Origin: Toxorhynchites rutilus septentrionalis
Lineage: Eukaryota; Arthropoda; Insecta; Diptera; Culicidae
Direction of reading: 5' to 3'
NCBI RefSeq assembly: GCF_029784135.1
Contig: NC_073746.1
Span: forward strand, 151,376,556 to 151,440,555
DNA length: 64,000 bases
Part shown: positions 22,141-33,394 of the stretch, piece by piece
Layout of the letters: every line of letters begins with the position of its first letter
Numbering within the stretch: position 1 is the first letter of the stretch
Made by a program: the position numbers and the translations under genes
The notes under the pieces: generated by a model
Told to the model about the DNA's origin: nothing
The model's input: the letters and a program-made list of their open reading frames with translations, nothing else
Database searches by the model: none

Positions 22141-22433
22141 TGTATTTGGACAATGCTTGATATTTCACAATTATTCAATTATTTATCTCAAGAAAAATGA
22201 AATGTTATTTGTTATGATAGATGCGTAGATATATTTCCTATCAATTGATGCAAAAACCTTTGCGATCTATTGAGAAATGCTCGAGTTATAAGCGTTTCAC
22301 ATCTTGGATTTTTTCCTACTTGATCAGTGCCTAGATTTCCATTTCACCCCCTATATCTTCCGGTTAGACGTAGTCCTACGTCAAAAAATTTATATGTGTT
22401 TGAAAAAATTCTCATTTTTTATTTAACACCCGT

Positions 22434-23019
22434 TATACCGTTGTGCGCAAGGAATATTGGAAAACAATTCGTTTCATTTGTACTGCTACACTAATATTTA
22501 TTGATATACAACTTGTAGCATGACTGCTACAGATGAAATCATGAAGTTGCTTTATTTTCAATAGATTCTTATTCTTATTATTAGTCTTATTCTAAGGCAT
22601 CGGAAGCAGTAGCTTTTTCGGTGAAATAATGTTCGTTTGCAGACTATCACAATTAAGTCGTATTGGTTCTACTGCTCAATCTATCATAGAAGGAATTGAG
22701 TTATTATATTGAATAAAATAATATATGTCATGAAACTAACTATCGAACAATTGAAAAATCTCAACCCCTATCCTAACGGAAATACCTACTACTGATTGGT
22801 CGAAATTGACGACACATGCGGCGGTTCCCTAACAGAGACATCAAAACCAAGCTGCCTGGGGAAAATCGGCATTGTAAATACATAAAAGCAGGGGGAACTA
22901 GTGATCCCCGATTTTTGAAATTTATCTTCATCAGCTCATCGAATACTTTTCAGCAGTTTGTTATTCGATACGATTAATCGCCCCAAATAATCGATTAATC
23001 GATCGCGTTGACGTGTTCC
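22434..23019. other. No gene seen
   Basis: AT-rich sequence between the composite element and repeat R copy 2. No coding region or paired repeat was found. Confidence 0.35.
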
Positions 23020-23625
23020 AGCTTGAGAACGGGTCGTTCGATTTAAGCTGTGTATTTTGTTGGGTTAATTTTCACCCAAGGAAAGTTCATACAGCGGGAA
23101 AAATTGGAAAAGTGAAGAAATATTCGAAAAAGTGATTTTTCATGTGCTCTACATATAGTATTAGGTGTTGTTAGTCCAATTGAAATTCGCATTGTGTTGA
23201 CTAAACACTCACAAAGTAAAAATGATAAAAGAAAATTACCCTTTCCATTTTCAATATGTTTTCTCTATAGTAAAGTAACATGTTTTACTGATGAGAAAAA
23301 TTGATAATTGTGTTCGGTATTGATACTTATCTTATCTTAAATTGGTGAGTTTTTTTTTTCTTTATTTCATCCATACATAACACAAGAGGCATCTCGTTTA
23401 GAGACACAGCGGGCGGTTTTCATCATATCTCATTCCACTTCGGCATCTTCTATCTGATACGCACCATCCAACGGCTGTTTAACATCCTTCTGGGCCACCA
23501 AATCATTATCAAAGAGTTTTACAATGTAATTCTTCAAACATATCCAAAATCAACATATAGCCTCACGGAATCCTACGTCAACTATGCAGTCGTGTCTCGG
23601 ACACAACCCTTCTGTGACTTTTTTC
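23020..23625. repeat. Dispersed repeat R, copy 2
   Basis: Matches 8900-9575, with one block of about 60 bp (around 9385-9440 in copy 1) absent. It ends at the same GTGTCTCGGACACAACCC sequence. Class unknown. Confidence 0.7.
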
Positions 23626-23640
23626 ATTTCCACTGTTGAT

Positions 23641-23989
23641 GGGCCTGATTCTCGGAAGAAACGTATTCGCGATGACAACGGTACGGTGTCGACAGCTGGA
23701 TACGAGATTAGTTTCCCACTAAACTTATCATTATAATATCAAATTATCTTCAGATGGAATTTTCGTATGAGATTATTATATCACATGAAGAAAACAAAGT
23801 TTTCCACTCACATTGAATACCAGTTTGATACGAGAAGTTAATTTTCATTAATGATTTTTTATTTGAAAAGTGCTCATTCTGCCTGAAAACTCATTATTAT
23901 CTTCGACACTTCACTAACTCGTAAAACGTAGTTCAATGGCGTGCCGTTTATTTCGTTTCCACCGTGAAGTGTATTCGAGAATCAGGCCC
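23641..23989. mobile_element. MITE with GGGCCTGATTCTCG termini
   Basis: 349 bp with perfect 14-bp terminal inverted repeats (GGGCCTGATTCTCG) and a 3-bp flanking repeat GAT. No coding capacity. Superfamily not assigned. Confidence 0.85.
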
Positions 23990-24138
23990 GATGTCTCAGG
24001 CAAAAAAAATGTTGGTTAAATTTGCCGTCTAATGGTATATATTATAATATAAATCGCAAAGACGATTTTGCACAGTATGCATTTGAAAACTCTTAATAAA
24101 CGTTACATTTTTCGTAGAGTGGCCCACTTACATAGAAA

Positions 24139-24342
24139 TCAAAGACATAGTCCGACAATAAACCGGGAGGCACCGTTCTTCATCATCTCGTCGACATGGT
24201 GCTGAAAATTGAGGTTGCAGTTGACCACTACTCTCAGTATTTTCAAGGTCTTACGGTGGGGGATGCATCCTCGTTGTAAATTTTGACCATCATGTGACCA
24301 CTCTTTTGCCACTAAAGTCGGAAACCTTCTTCGACAGCTCAT
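24139..24342 (-). pseudogene. Non-LTR reverse transcriptase fragment
   Basis: The minus-strand peptide includes KTLKILRVVVNCNLNFQHHV, which resembles the region after the catalytic motif of Jockey-like reverse transcriptases (kYLGv..D..LnW..Hi). It is short and open on one frame only. It does not belong to either larger Jockey copy by position. Confidence 0.55.
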
Positions 24343-24673
24343 TTACCGATAGCATTGATAGTTGCTAGATGATGATGAGTAGATCGTGTTTTAAAGATAA
24401 AATAAGTTACTAACATATTTTTCTAACAAAAATATGAGTAGACATCATGAAAAGCCTTCTATGAAGCACAAATCCAATATTCGTTTCCTCTATTTTCCTA
24501 TTCTATCGCAAAAAACAACAATACTTCATCAAAAAAGAAACAAGCTGAAATTTGTACAAGCCAGAACAATAAAACAGTTTGCTGAAAGGAGGCTGGCCAG
24601 GGGAAGTGTCAGTTTGAACCACTTGTCGCTTACAAATAGATTAAAATGAAATCATATAACCACGAAGCAGAAT

Positions 24674-24679
24674 TTTATT
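24674..24679 (-). terminator. Polyadenylation signal of the PP6 gene
   Basis: AATAAA on the minus strand (TTTATT on the plus strand), about 56 nt downstream of the stop codon at 24735-24737. Confidence 0.65.
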
Positions 24680-24734
24680 CTCTTGATTGATTACACAAAC
24701 TCTTCACAACAAAAAACCGAATACGAGGCAAGTC

Positions 24735-25649
24735 TTACAAAAAATAGGGCGTCACACGCTGGCTTGGCATCACCCTCTCGTTGTCTGGAACGGCCTTGAA
24801 TATCTCAACGGAGGAATCTTTCGAAGTGTGGAACTTGAGTATAGCGGCAACATTACCACAACGATAGCAGTAATTGGGAGCAGACCACACCGTGACTAGC
24901 CTCTGGTCAAACAAATAGTTGATTCCTTCATGCACCAGCTGATGGGCACGACAAATCAGTTCCAACTTGTTGATATGAATGAAATCTCGCGTTACAGCTG
25001 CACCGAAAAGCCAACCAGCTCCGCGAGGGCTCTCCGCCCATGTATCAATTTCTTCCGGGTCCGACCAAACCAAATCACAGAAAGCCCCTTTGTGGGGTAT
25101 CTCTTGGTCACGGTTAATCGAACGAATCTGGTCCAATGTTTTTATTTCTGGACTTAGACCCCCATGGACACACAAAACCTCCTCGTCAATTAAGGCAGCA
25201 ATGGTCAGCAAATCGAACACTCGGCAGCAATATTTCCAAGGGTTCACATTGCCGTATTTGTTGTAGCACTCGTCGTAGAACCCGTACACTTTGGTGATTT
25301 GTCGTGACTCATGATTGCCTCTGAGCAGCGTGATTTTATCCGGATAGCGAGCCTTCAGCGTCAATAGACGCGTGAACGTTTCCAGGCTGTAATAACCTCG
25401 GTCAACAAAGTCACCCATAAAGATGTAGTTGGTATCCGGAACATGTCCACCCGTGCGGAACAATTCCTCCAAGTCGTAGAACTGGCCATGGATATCTCCG
25501 CATACAGTTACGGGAGTGCTCACAGGCTGAATGTTTGACTCTTCGATCAAAAGATCACACACGATATCACACAGCTTCTTCAAATCATTCTCCGGCAAGT
25601 ATTTACACAGCTTCGTAATTTCTATCCATTGATCTAGCTCCGCAGTCAT
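24735..25649 (-). CDS. PpV: Serine/threonine protein phosphatase 6 catalytic subunit
   Basis: The intact single-exon protein has 304 residues, the normal length for PP6c (PpV in Drosophila). PPP-family metal and catalytic motifs are all present: GDIHGQ (51-56), GDFVDRG (79-85) and RGNHES (110-115), then HGGLSP and [11 protein letters not shown]. The C-terminus TPYFL carries the terminal Leu that is methylated in PP2A-like phosphatases. The [14 protein letters not shown] start and the [18 protein letters not shown] segment are typical of PP6 rather than PP2A or PP4. PP6 acts in the cytosol and nucleus with regulatory subunits in mitosis, DNA repair and stress signalling. Start chosen at the first ATG, which aligns with family N-termini. 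No intron is visible. Confidence 0.96.
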   Translation of the reverse strand: MTAELDQWIEITKLCKYLPENDLKKLCDIVCDLLIEESNIQPVSTPVTVCGDIHGQFYDLEELFRTGGHVPDTNYIFMGDFVDRGYYSLETFTRLLTLKARYPDKITLLRGNHESRQITKVYGFYDECYNKYGNVNPWKYCCRVFDLLTIAALIDEEVLCVHGGLSPEIKTLDQIRSINRDQEIPHKGAFCDLVWSDPEEIDTWAESPRGAGWLFGAAVTRDFIHINKLELICRAHQLVHEGINYLFDQRLVTVWSAPNYCYRCGNVAAILKFHTSKDSSVEIFKAVPDNERVMPSQRVTPYFL

Positions 25650-26190
25650 TTTACTAGATCACAATCTCAATGATATTGGCTCTTATCGATTTGCGCAAAG
25701 CAAAAGTGTTTCTCAATTCTCGAAACGGGATACCTTTGACAATCAGTATAGCAGATGTCAACAATATAAATAGCTCGAAGCAAACTGGTAAAAGAGCAGT
25801 GTTGCTAGACATTGGACATTATTACTAAGACAAGAACCGTTTAGGTAGGGCTGTACTGATAAGAAACATTCGTATCAGACGCGATTGGCAGAACAATCAA
25901 TTGGCAGAATGATTTTCAACTTGTTTTTAAACGACAGCTACAGCATTTCTTTCTTGGGATGTATTATAGAGCTCGAGGCGCCTAAAAGTATATCCTAATG
26001 TGATGCCGTTTCGTCACTACCCAGCAAACATTAAATCGTATTATTTTGCACGTGCCAAGTCTTACAAGAAATCATAACAAATCATAATCGCATATAATAT
26101 CAATCAAAGTATGTACCGTATATATTTGAAATCGCATAAAATGTAAAACCTCGATTTTATATATCATTATCAAATTAAGTCGCAATTCGG
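25650..26190. other. PP6 upstream region and spacer
   Basis: The first 150 bases or so upstream of the PP6 start should hold its promoter and leader. Beyond that is AT-rich DNA with no gene. It ends where the H2A copy 2 promoter homology starts. Confidence 0.4.
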
Positions 26191-26194
26191 TAGC

Positions 26195-26985
26195 ATTGTC
26201 AAAATGCACTATGTGCCCATTTTTGATTGGTCCATTTTGTGCTCCTCAAATCGAACCGACCAAAACGGGCAACCAGAGCAGCAGCGAAATAGAATGAACC
26301 ACGATTGGAAAGGAAAAAGAAAAAAATGAACGAAACATTGGTCGCAGTCTCACACACGCGTAATTGTCGAGCCAGCCAGTCAGCTTAAAATCCCCGCTCC
26401 GCTGCCGTAACGATCATTCTCATTCAAACCGTACACCACACCGGTTCGCATCACAACACATCAACAAACCAACCCAAGCAGCCATGTCTGGACATGGTAA
26501 AGGAGGAAAAGTGAAGGGAAAGGCAAAATCCCGATCGAACCGTATTGATCTGGAGTTCCCCGCAAGGGTAGCTAGGCCGAGCGCGTTAGTACCAGTGCAC
26601 CAGTCCACCTAGCCGGCGTTATATAGTTTTGGCCGCCGAAGTGATCGAGTTAGCTGGCAAAGCTGCTCGCGACGATAAGAAAACCCGCATTCGGAACAGA
26701 ACGCATTCGGTTCGGTGGACATCAAGACAACAGGCAGTTGCAGCGAGTGGCGAGTGGCAAACGCAATCGCAAAACGGCAGCAGGTAGCAGAAGAAAAAAG
26801 TTTGTTCTTTATACAATCTGCTTTGGTGGCAAATCCAGAACAAGACGGCATCGAGGGCGTTCGAAATGTTTTTTTCCAAAACCACGAGTACTAAGTTTTC
26901 TGAATTGGAACCATTCCATAAAACACGGCGCTTATCAGGGCCATTAAACCTTTCAAAAAAGAGTTTACGAAATACAGTTCAATGC
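26195..26985 (+). pseudogene. Histone H2A pseudogene copy 2 with promoter and 3' signals
   Basis: The region has GATTGG boxes, an ATG at 26484 and a start reading MSGHGKGGKVKGKAKSRSNR, against the canonical MSGRGKGGKVKGKAKSRSNR. The rest is internally deleted and frameshifted: ERVSTSAPVHLAGVI is then followed in another frame by AAEVIELAGKAARDDKKTRI. A histone-type stem-loop lies at 26927-26942, followed by an A-rich downstream element. Presence of promoter and stem-loop indicates a duplicated replication-dependent histone gene, not a processed copy. The sequence after KKTRI does not match H2A. Confidence 0.82.
26927..26942 (+). promoter_or_regulatory. Histone mRNA 3' stem-loop (degenerate)
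   Basis: GGCGCTTATCAGGGCC matches the histone consensus GGCYCTTTTCAGRGCC apart from one stem mismatch and one loop change. Downstream CAAAAAAGAG resembles the U7-binding element. Confidence 0.65.
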
Positions 26986-27160
26986 TTTCTAAAATAATAT
27001 CCAAAATAATAATAAAACACAAATTGATTTTTTCATAATTTGTTTGCCAGGATCTGATGAGTATGTGAATTTGGCAGTTGTTCTGAGCTTATTGATAGTT
27101 GGGGACTTTCCTGATTATTCAATTTTCACAAATTCTTAAATTGTTTCCAGATTGAAAGTA

Positions 27161-27380
27161 CAGTAATTTACAATTAGTTCGACATTTAGCTAATTGGACG
27201 GAGATGTAATGCGACATATTTAGTTGGACATTTTTGTAAACATAGAGATCCAAATTATGACCCCACATTGAAAGTCGACACTGTACCACTGTCATCGCAA
27301 ATGTTCAATTACAGGTTAAAATCGCCTCCAATGCGACACTTAGTGGTGCTTCAGCACGTCGCATTGAATGTAATATACTG
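27161..27380. mobile_element. Small MITE with CAGTA ends
   Basis: About 220 bp, with CAGTAATTTACA at one end and an inverted CAGTATATTACA at the other. Both are flanked by TA. No coding capacity. Confidence 0.6.
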
Positions 27381-27536
27381 TACAACATGTCACAAAGCTG
27401 GATGGGAAGAAATTTTCCAACTGTGAAAGCTGTGGCGAGTGGCAACAAATTGCTAAACAGGAAGGTTTAGCCGAACAAGATGGGGATATCGAGTGATAAC
27501 AAAACAATAAACTCTTTTGATTGAAGATAATTTTGT

Positions 27537-27552
27537 GATCCTGAAAAGGACC
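27537..27552 (-). promoter_or_regulatory. Histone mRNA 3' stem-loop on the minus strand
   Basis: The minus strand reads GGTCCTTTTCAGGATC, a six-base stem with one G-T pair and the TTTC loop. It suggests the remains of a second histone gene in the opposite direction, but no coding sequence for it was recognised upstream. Confidence 0.5.
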
Positions 27553-27689
27553 CTTTTTAGCCTGCATGTGAATCCAACGAGCGAACAAATCGTAATGAAT
27601 GTATTTTTTTGCCATCGCTGCCTTTTAACGCTCATTCGTTCGTCTCGTTGGACTCGCCCCTTTGGCTGAGTCTGCCGATTTGTCTCTAT

Positions 27690-28120
27690 CTTGTGAACGT
27701 GTACCGCTAAAGTACAAAACGCGCGGATCCGCTGAAAAATATATCATTCTCTTTCAAACCGTAAATCTGTGTGGTTGTATGGCATCGTTTCACATCGCAT
27801 CAACGGATTGGTGCCGGAGCACTAGTATACCTAATAGCGGTTATAGAATTTCGGCCGCCGGAGTGCTCGAGTTGACTTGCAAAGCTGCTCACGACAATAA
27901 GAAAACCCGCCTACAGAACAGAGCACATTCGGTTCGGAGGCAACAACTAGTTTCAGCGAGTGGCAAACGCAATCGCAAAACGGCAGCAGGTAGAAAAAGG
28001 ATAAAGTTTGTTTATACAGAGTGCTTTGGTGGCAAAACCAGCCACCGTAAAACACGACGCTTTTCAGGGCCATTAAAAGCACCATTCAAAGAAGAGTTAT
28101 TAAAAGTTATTCACAATACC
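27690..28120 (+). pseudogene. Histone H2A pseudogene copy 3
   Basis: The frame fragments GAGALVYLIAVIEF and, after a shift, AAGVLELTCKAAHDNKKTRL align with H2A GAGAPVYLAAVMEY and [20 protein letters not shown]. The N-terminal third, including the start codon, is deleted. A histone-type stem-loop (GACGCTTTTCAGGGCC) is at 28056-28071 with CAAAGAAGAG downstream. It is more diverged than copies 1 and 2, and equally dead. Confidence 0.78.
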
Positions 28121-28749
28121 AATGCATTCTAAAGTGACATAATATGACATATAATATAAACTGATTTATTTTGTTTATGCTTGTTCTTGAACTTATTGGT
28201 GGTTCGGGTCTTTTAAATTGATCATTCAGTTTTCACAGCTGGTTTTTCAGAACGCTTCTAGCTCGTTTATTTCTCGACAGATCGTAGAGTTCGCCTCCAA
28301 AACCACAGTTCTTTTTCATTTTTATTTACTTTGTTTGCGGAGACTACAAATCTTACAATTCAGTCGTCTCCGAAACCACAGTTTGAGGTACGGTAATGTG
28401 CTCAATAGTGAAATATATGATAGTGAATAAGCTGATGACCACCTATGCATTCCCTATCACAGCCATCATTTTGATTGTACGATATGTGCATACACCGAAA
28501 GATACCCGGCGTTAAACATTTAATAAGTACAAAGCCTTCAGAAAAAAACAAGAATCAAGTTTGTAAAAAAAACGCAGAACCCCCAACATGTTCATAAAGA
28601 GTAAACAGTAAACTAATCCATTTTTCAGGTAGATAGGTAGGTATTCACGTAGGAGAAGAAAATAAAAAAATATATTCGAAATATATATTTTGCAAAAGCT
28701 GTCCCCTTTGTATAGTCCTACGTCACTCCGATTATGTCCCCGACATTAC

Positions 28750-28880
28750 CCACCCGTCTTTTCTATCCATATAACACTACAATCAAATACATTTGGTTTT
28801 GTGATTTTTCAATCAATCGCAATTAACAGGAAAGCTTCTGAAAATTATTCTTCCCCATCAGTAGGATATTTCCGTATCCA
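28750..28880 (+). repeat. Fragment of the 15.8-17.9-kb repeat family
   Basis: Contains TTTTCTATCCATATAACACT, ACATTTGGTTTTGTGATTTT and CCCCATCAGTAGGATAT in the same order as 16120-16245. Confidence 0.7.
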
Positions 28881-29761
28881 ATATTGGATGCATAAAACCT
28901 TGTGCCTCCAACGTAACGCTCTCGTTTTCGAAATCCCCCAAATATTCATTCATTCAGAATGAATTCAGATTCAACTTCAAACAAATGATCTCTAAATCAA
29001 CGATAGTCCTACGTCACCCTTGCGGTTATACCATAGATATAACCCACTTCCTGTTTTTAAATAATGAAATTGAAAAATTTTGCTTTTTTATTGGTTTATA
29101 GATATAGATTTATTCACATCAAATTTGGGATAAATCGTTTCAGTAGAACTTGAGATATCGTGTACGCCAGTTTGAAAAAAACTAATTTCGAAAAAAACGA
29201 ATTTTGTATCAAGGCTTTTTATTAAAACACTGTGCCACCGCTTCGACCGAATGCAAAACTGCTCGACTCTTATTATGGCGGCATTTGTTTCCATGAAAAT
29301 TGAAGAAAAAATTGAAAAACATCGGCGATTAAAAATTATTTATTTTAATCAATATATACATATAAAAAAATACAATTAATATTTACTACATTTTTAGATT
29401 ACATTACTACTTAGTTCGATCAATATGCCCTTACGCTCGCAACTACAATAGCTGTGATACACTACTCTACAATATATCCTTGTATCATATTAATCACTGA
29501 TATTGCCTGGTATTAGATTGATTGACTGCTCGTACTGCACATTGTGAGAATAACGGTTTGTTTACAGTCGTTAACGTAACAATTCACAATGGTTAACAAA
29601 ATCACACAACCGGCACAGCTCAAACTACTTCTGTTTCGGAATGTATTTTCTCATGCATAATATAATAAACGTATAATAAACTGCCAATCAGCTTGCCTGA
29701 GCCGTCAAAAGTCAGTGAATTTTCCTGATCCAGTTTGAAGTCGAATGGTCTGAAAGAATTA
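28881..29761. other. No gene seen
   Basis: AT-rich DNA between a repeat fragment and the small membrane-protein gene. It contains the TAGTCCTACGTCACCC motif near 29004 and a block at about 29090-29200 that recurs inverted near 31940-32010. Confidence 0.4.
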
Positions 29762-29767
29762 TTTATT
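29762..29767 (-). terminator. Polyadenylation signal of the small membrane-protein gene
   Basis: AATAAA on the minus strand, 26 nt after the stop codon at 29793-29795. Confidence 0.5.
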
Positions 29768-29792
29768 TTTTTCCAGCAGAGCGAATTCCTTT

Positions 29793-31399
29793 TCAATCAC
29801 GGGAGCGGTTTAATTGATTCGACAGCCACAGCGAGATGATGAACGACAAGGATAATGACAGGGCCGAAAATATACACAGAAGAATTGAGGTCCTCTCTAT
29901 TGAAGGAGCCAGTGTTTGGAGCATGGTACCTGCGGAATGATTTTTTAAAATATCAAACAAAACAATTAAATACCAAGAGTATATTAAACGAAATAAATGG
30001 ATATAAGTAAAAGCTTCGAAATATATGTAACCATTAAGAGCTCTTTGTAGGAGATGAGATGAAGACAAGAGAAGGAATGCGAAATAATTGAAATATAGGT
30101 GTATGTAAATGTAAATCGATTACAAAATCCTTTTGTTTCATCTGCTCATGATCTTTGGTAAAGCTTTGGCTTTGTATGCAAGTGAATTCTTGGATTACTC
30201 ATACACGCAAGCAAGACGTGAGAACATTCCTCCACAAATAAGGAGAGGAGAATAATATAAGAGCGAGATGAGAAAAAGCTCTAATTTGTCTCTGTTAGGA
30301 TCAACGTTGCCAAATGTCTTTTACAATAATCCGGATGCATTAGAAGTAAAAGTAAAATAATTCGGAAACAATGGCACCATTGGTCCGAAAGAGTATCAGC
30401 TAATAAGAATGAGGAAAAAGAGCAATTAAAGAATATCTCTTTGGCTGATGCATGCCACTAGTTCGATGGAACGTCAGTCTCTAGAATAAAGTTAGCAGAA
30501 ACGGTCACTGGAATTCAACGATGCTTAAACGGGAACACGACACTCTTGTCTTCGAAATACAACGTACTAGTCTCAGTTCATTAACGCAATTTTGATGAAA
30601 ACATTCATACCAACACTGAATGATCTGACTTTGAAATATTCAGCACTGAAATAAACATAATTTAATTTTTTTCTACAACCGCAAGACATCAATTGAATAT
30701 AGGCTACCCAAAATCAAAATCAATATGGCGTCTTTTGTTTACCAACATATCATTTGCGAGGATTGAAATCGTTGAAATCACGGAGATAGTACAAATAAAG
30801 AAAAATGCGCTGCTTTATTTCTCACTGCATGAGCGATTTTCATATTTCGGTTTCACATGGAGGTGTTCACATTTAACATGGAGTTTAAAGTTAGCCACTA
30901 TTTGACTATATAACCGGACCGAGTTGTAAACAACAGTAATTGACAGAACCAAAACGTCAGTGAACCGCAGCAATATTGGGTACACTGGCAATATGAGGGA
31001 TTTGACGTTTTAGTCATACCCCTGCGCAAGATAGGTCATTATCAATACCTGACACTATTATCCTTGATGATTGGTTAAAATTTTAATCCTCCAGGAATGT
31101 CATAACCATTGCCAACAAGGAACTTTTCGGATCACATAGAAAACGTTTCACCGTTTGTAGATCAATTCCCAATCCGTATGGAAACACCATGACGCGTATA
31201 ATTTCCCGAATCTTAGTGTTGAAAATTCCTGCCATTATTTTGCCTATTCCGTTGCAATTTCTCTGAATGCAAAATAACTGCCTTGGAGGAACCCGAACCA
31301 GGATATTTACCTCCGGTGGAGGAATCTGTTTTGAGATAATGCTCGGCCTGAGTTTGTTGCACGGCAAATTCCTGCTGCTGCATATTCATTGTTGAATAG
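29793..31399 (-). CDS. Candidate small single-pass membrane protein, two exons
   Basis: The minus-strand exon 31311-31399 has an acceptor at 31400-31402 and an ATG at 31389-31387. It ends at a GTAAAT donor in phase 1. The second exon (29929-29793) starts after CATTCCGCAG and restores the frame exactly. The product is 71 residues: a polar Gln-rich start (MNMQQQEFAVQQTQAEHYLK), then IERTSILLCIFSALSLSLSF and IISLWLSNQLNRSRD. That is one hydrophobic span of about 23 residues near the C-terminus with basic residues after it. A polyadenylation signal follows. I do not recognise the family. Matching phases, a short 3' end and no transposon homology argue for a real gene; a 5' noncoding exon is likely. 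Confidence 0.5.
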
Positions 31400-31689
31400 C
31401 TGAAACTAAAACGAAATCCATATCATATAAGTTTAAATTAGAGCTCGTAATACTTGCACAAATTGAGTCTCGATCCATTCCTTGCTGTGTTTTGAATGAC
31501 AGTTCAGTAGGGAGAAAGAAAAAATACTCGCTCTATAATTCCGTTTCTCTCAGCAGAAGTTATTGCTTACAATTGTAGTCAAAATTGTATGCAGTGTTGC
31601 CTGCGGGGGAAGATTCCAGCACTTTTGTAGCATGTTACTCCGTTTCGGGCCACATCAGGCCGATGACTACTCGATTATAATTGGAACTG

Positions 31690-31866
31690 GGTTAGCTGCA
31701 AACTAATTCCCAGCTATATTTGACAATGTGGAAGATAGGTCAAAATCTCATCTATTGTATTCTATAGCAAACTCAAACGTTTTTGCAGTCGAGTTATTAA
31801 CTAAAGAAAAATGTTGATGAAGAGAAATCGAACAAATCACCTACACCTCTTTCTTTCTAAGCCCCT
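31690..31866 (+). mobile_element. MITE family G, decayed copy E
   Basis: Matches the inner and right part of copies A-C (from GGTTAGCTGCAAACTAATTC to TTTCTTTCTAAGCCCCTT). The left terminus is lost and there are many changes. Confidence 0.7.
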
Positions 31867-32237
31867 TCTTCTTCTTTCTTTGTTTTTAAGAGGCTTTAAA
31901 CTTTGAAGTTCATTCGCCTCTAACCCCTAAGCCCCTCAATTAACTTCAAACACGCTTATCTCGAAACTTGTTTTTACTTTAAACTGGCATACACGATATC
32001 TCAAGTTCTACTGAACCGAGGTTCATGCGATAGCATCATCTTTACTGATTCGCTCGATTCTTCTTTGTTTCTAACTAGAGGGACAGAAATCGTGCACGCC
32101 ATGACACAACTTTTTTATTTTGACACGAAGAATTTGATTTTCATAATTTTGTTTCTGAAATTATGTTCATTTCTCCCGCTTGCTCGTTTTTTACTTTTTT
32201 TATTTTTATGCAACAAAAAATATGTTTTTCTCCATAT

Positions 32238-32425
32238 GAGGGGCTTAGAATGAAAGGGGTGTAAGTGATTTGATCGATTTCTCTACATCGACTCTCTCTT
32301 ATGGTCAATACATTCCCAGTTGTATTTGACAATGTGGAAGATAGGTCAGAACCTCATCTATCGGATTCTATAGCGAACTTAAATTGTAACTTTTTTGCAG
32401 TTGAGTTATTAACTAACGAAAAAAA
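32238..32425 (+). mobile_element. MITE family G, copy D, right end lost
   Basis: The left end GAGGGGCTTAGAATGAAAGG is complete with ATAT before it. The copy has a 14-bp deletion that breaks the open frame and ends in an A-run before its right terminus. Confidence 0.8.
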
Positions 32426-33394
32426 AATTATAGGAGGTTGTGTCCAAGATACGACCGCATTGTTGACGTAGAACTACGTTGTTATTTTATATAAGTCGCT
32501 TGTTTATACCTTCGGTTATTATCCTATAGTAGAATAATCTCTGAAATGATTTTTTCATTGTAGAATCAGTTGACGATAATTGATTGATGATTCATTCTTG
32601 CCCTCGCAAAACAATCGTATGTCGCAATTTATTTCATGTCAATGCATTGAAAATTTACCTCGAAGGCTATTCCGGTGGCCTTTTTCGAAATCGACATAGA
32701 CTCGGCTACAGTCGATTTTATACATGTTGCACCAGCACCATTATTCCATATCTCATAACTACATCAATATATCTTTGGCACCGCATGTAAACAACAACAA
32801 TGACAACACTTGCAAGTATCAAATATCATGCTACATGTTATTTAGTATTGCCTCAAAGGAATCGCACCTCTAGATATCGTTCGTACAAACTAAGCGTAAA
32901 CCAAGCGCTAAACAAGCGTTCACCATAGCATGCATACAGAACCATACATTGGTGGCTTGAAACTACAAGCAATAAAAACATTTCTTGCGCTATTCTCAAA
33001 AGAAACGCTTCTGTTAATATTACTGGCCTCGGAAAGAGTTGCATTACTTTCTCATGCTCGAGAGAAGCGCAGCAGGCATCCTCAGTGGAGGAAGTTTTGC
33101 TACTGGCAAGCAAAACCTAATCACATACAAAATTCCAGAACATTTACTTTCTTGATGACTAAACAAGAGAAATAAACTCTTTTTGTTGATAACAACCTCG
33201 AAAACAGTAGCAATGCTTCATTTTGATCAATTTTAGCGCAAATGCAATCCTAGTTGAAGGCAGTTTTGCGACTGGCACGCAAACCCAAATAACTTATAAC
33301 ATTCCAGTAAGACATTCAAGATGCTTGGTATTCCCAAATGATATTTTGGCGCACAACCTGCTTGGCGCAATGCCTGCTTCGCCATAACGTCAGT
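32426..33394. other. No gene seen; two related short blocks
   Basis: Two similar blocks contain TTTTGCTACTGGCAAGCAAA (about 33096) and TTTTGCGACTGGCACGCAAA (about 33263), suggesting an old tandem repeat. No coding region was recognised. Confidence 0.4.

Larger units (their letters stand above)
18863..22433. mobile_element. Composite DD37E element with H2A pseudogene and a nested second element
   Basis: Outer ends start ACGGGTGTTAAATAAAAAAT at 18863 and, inverted, at 22433. They match over about 45 bp, and both are flanked by TA. Inside, left to right, are a DD37E transposase (18954-20028), the 3' part of an H2A pseudogene (20106-20412), a second DD37E element (20415-21702) and the 5' part of the same H2A pseudogene (21705-22140). 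The outer ends may mark one element that came to contain histone DNA, or two half-elements bracketing it. Confidence 0.65.

Noticed and set aside
24930..25266. Plus-strand frames overlapping PP6
   Set aside because: They are shadows of the strongly conserved minus-strand phosphatase.
31083..31367. 94-residue minus-strand frame overlapping the small membrane-protein exon
   Set aside because: It is in a different frame, reads through the proposed donor into intron, and shows no domain.
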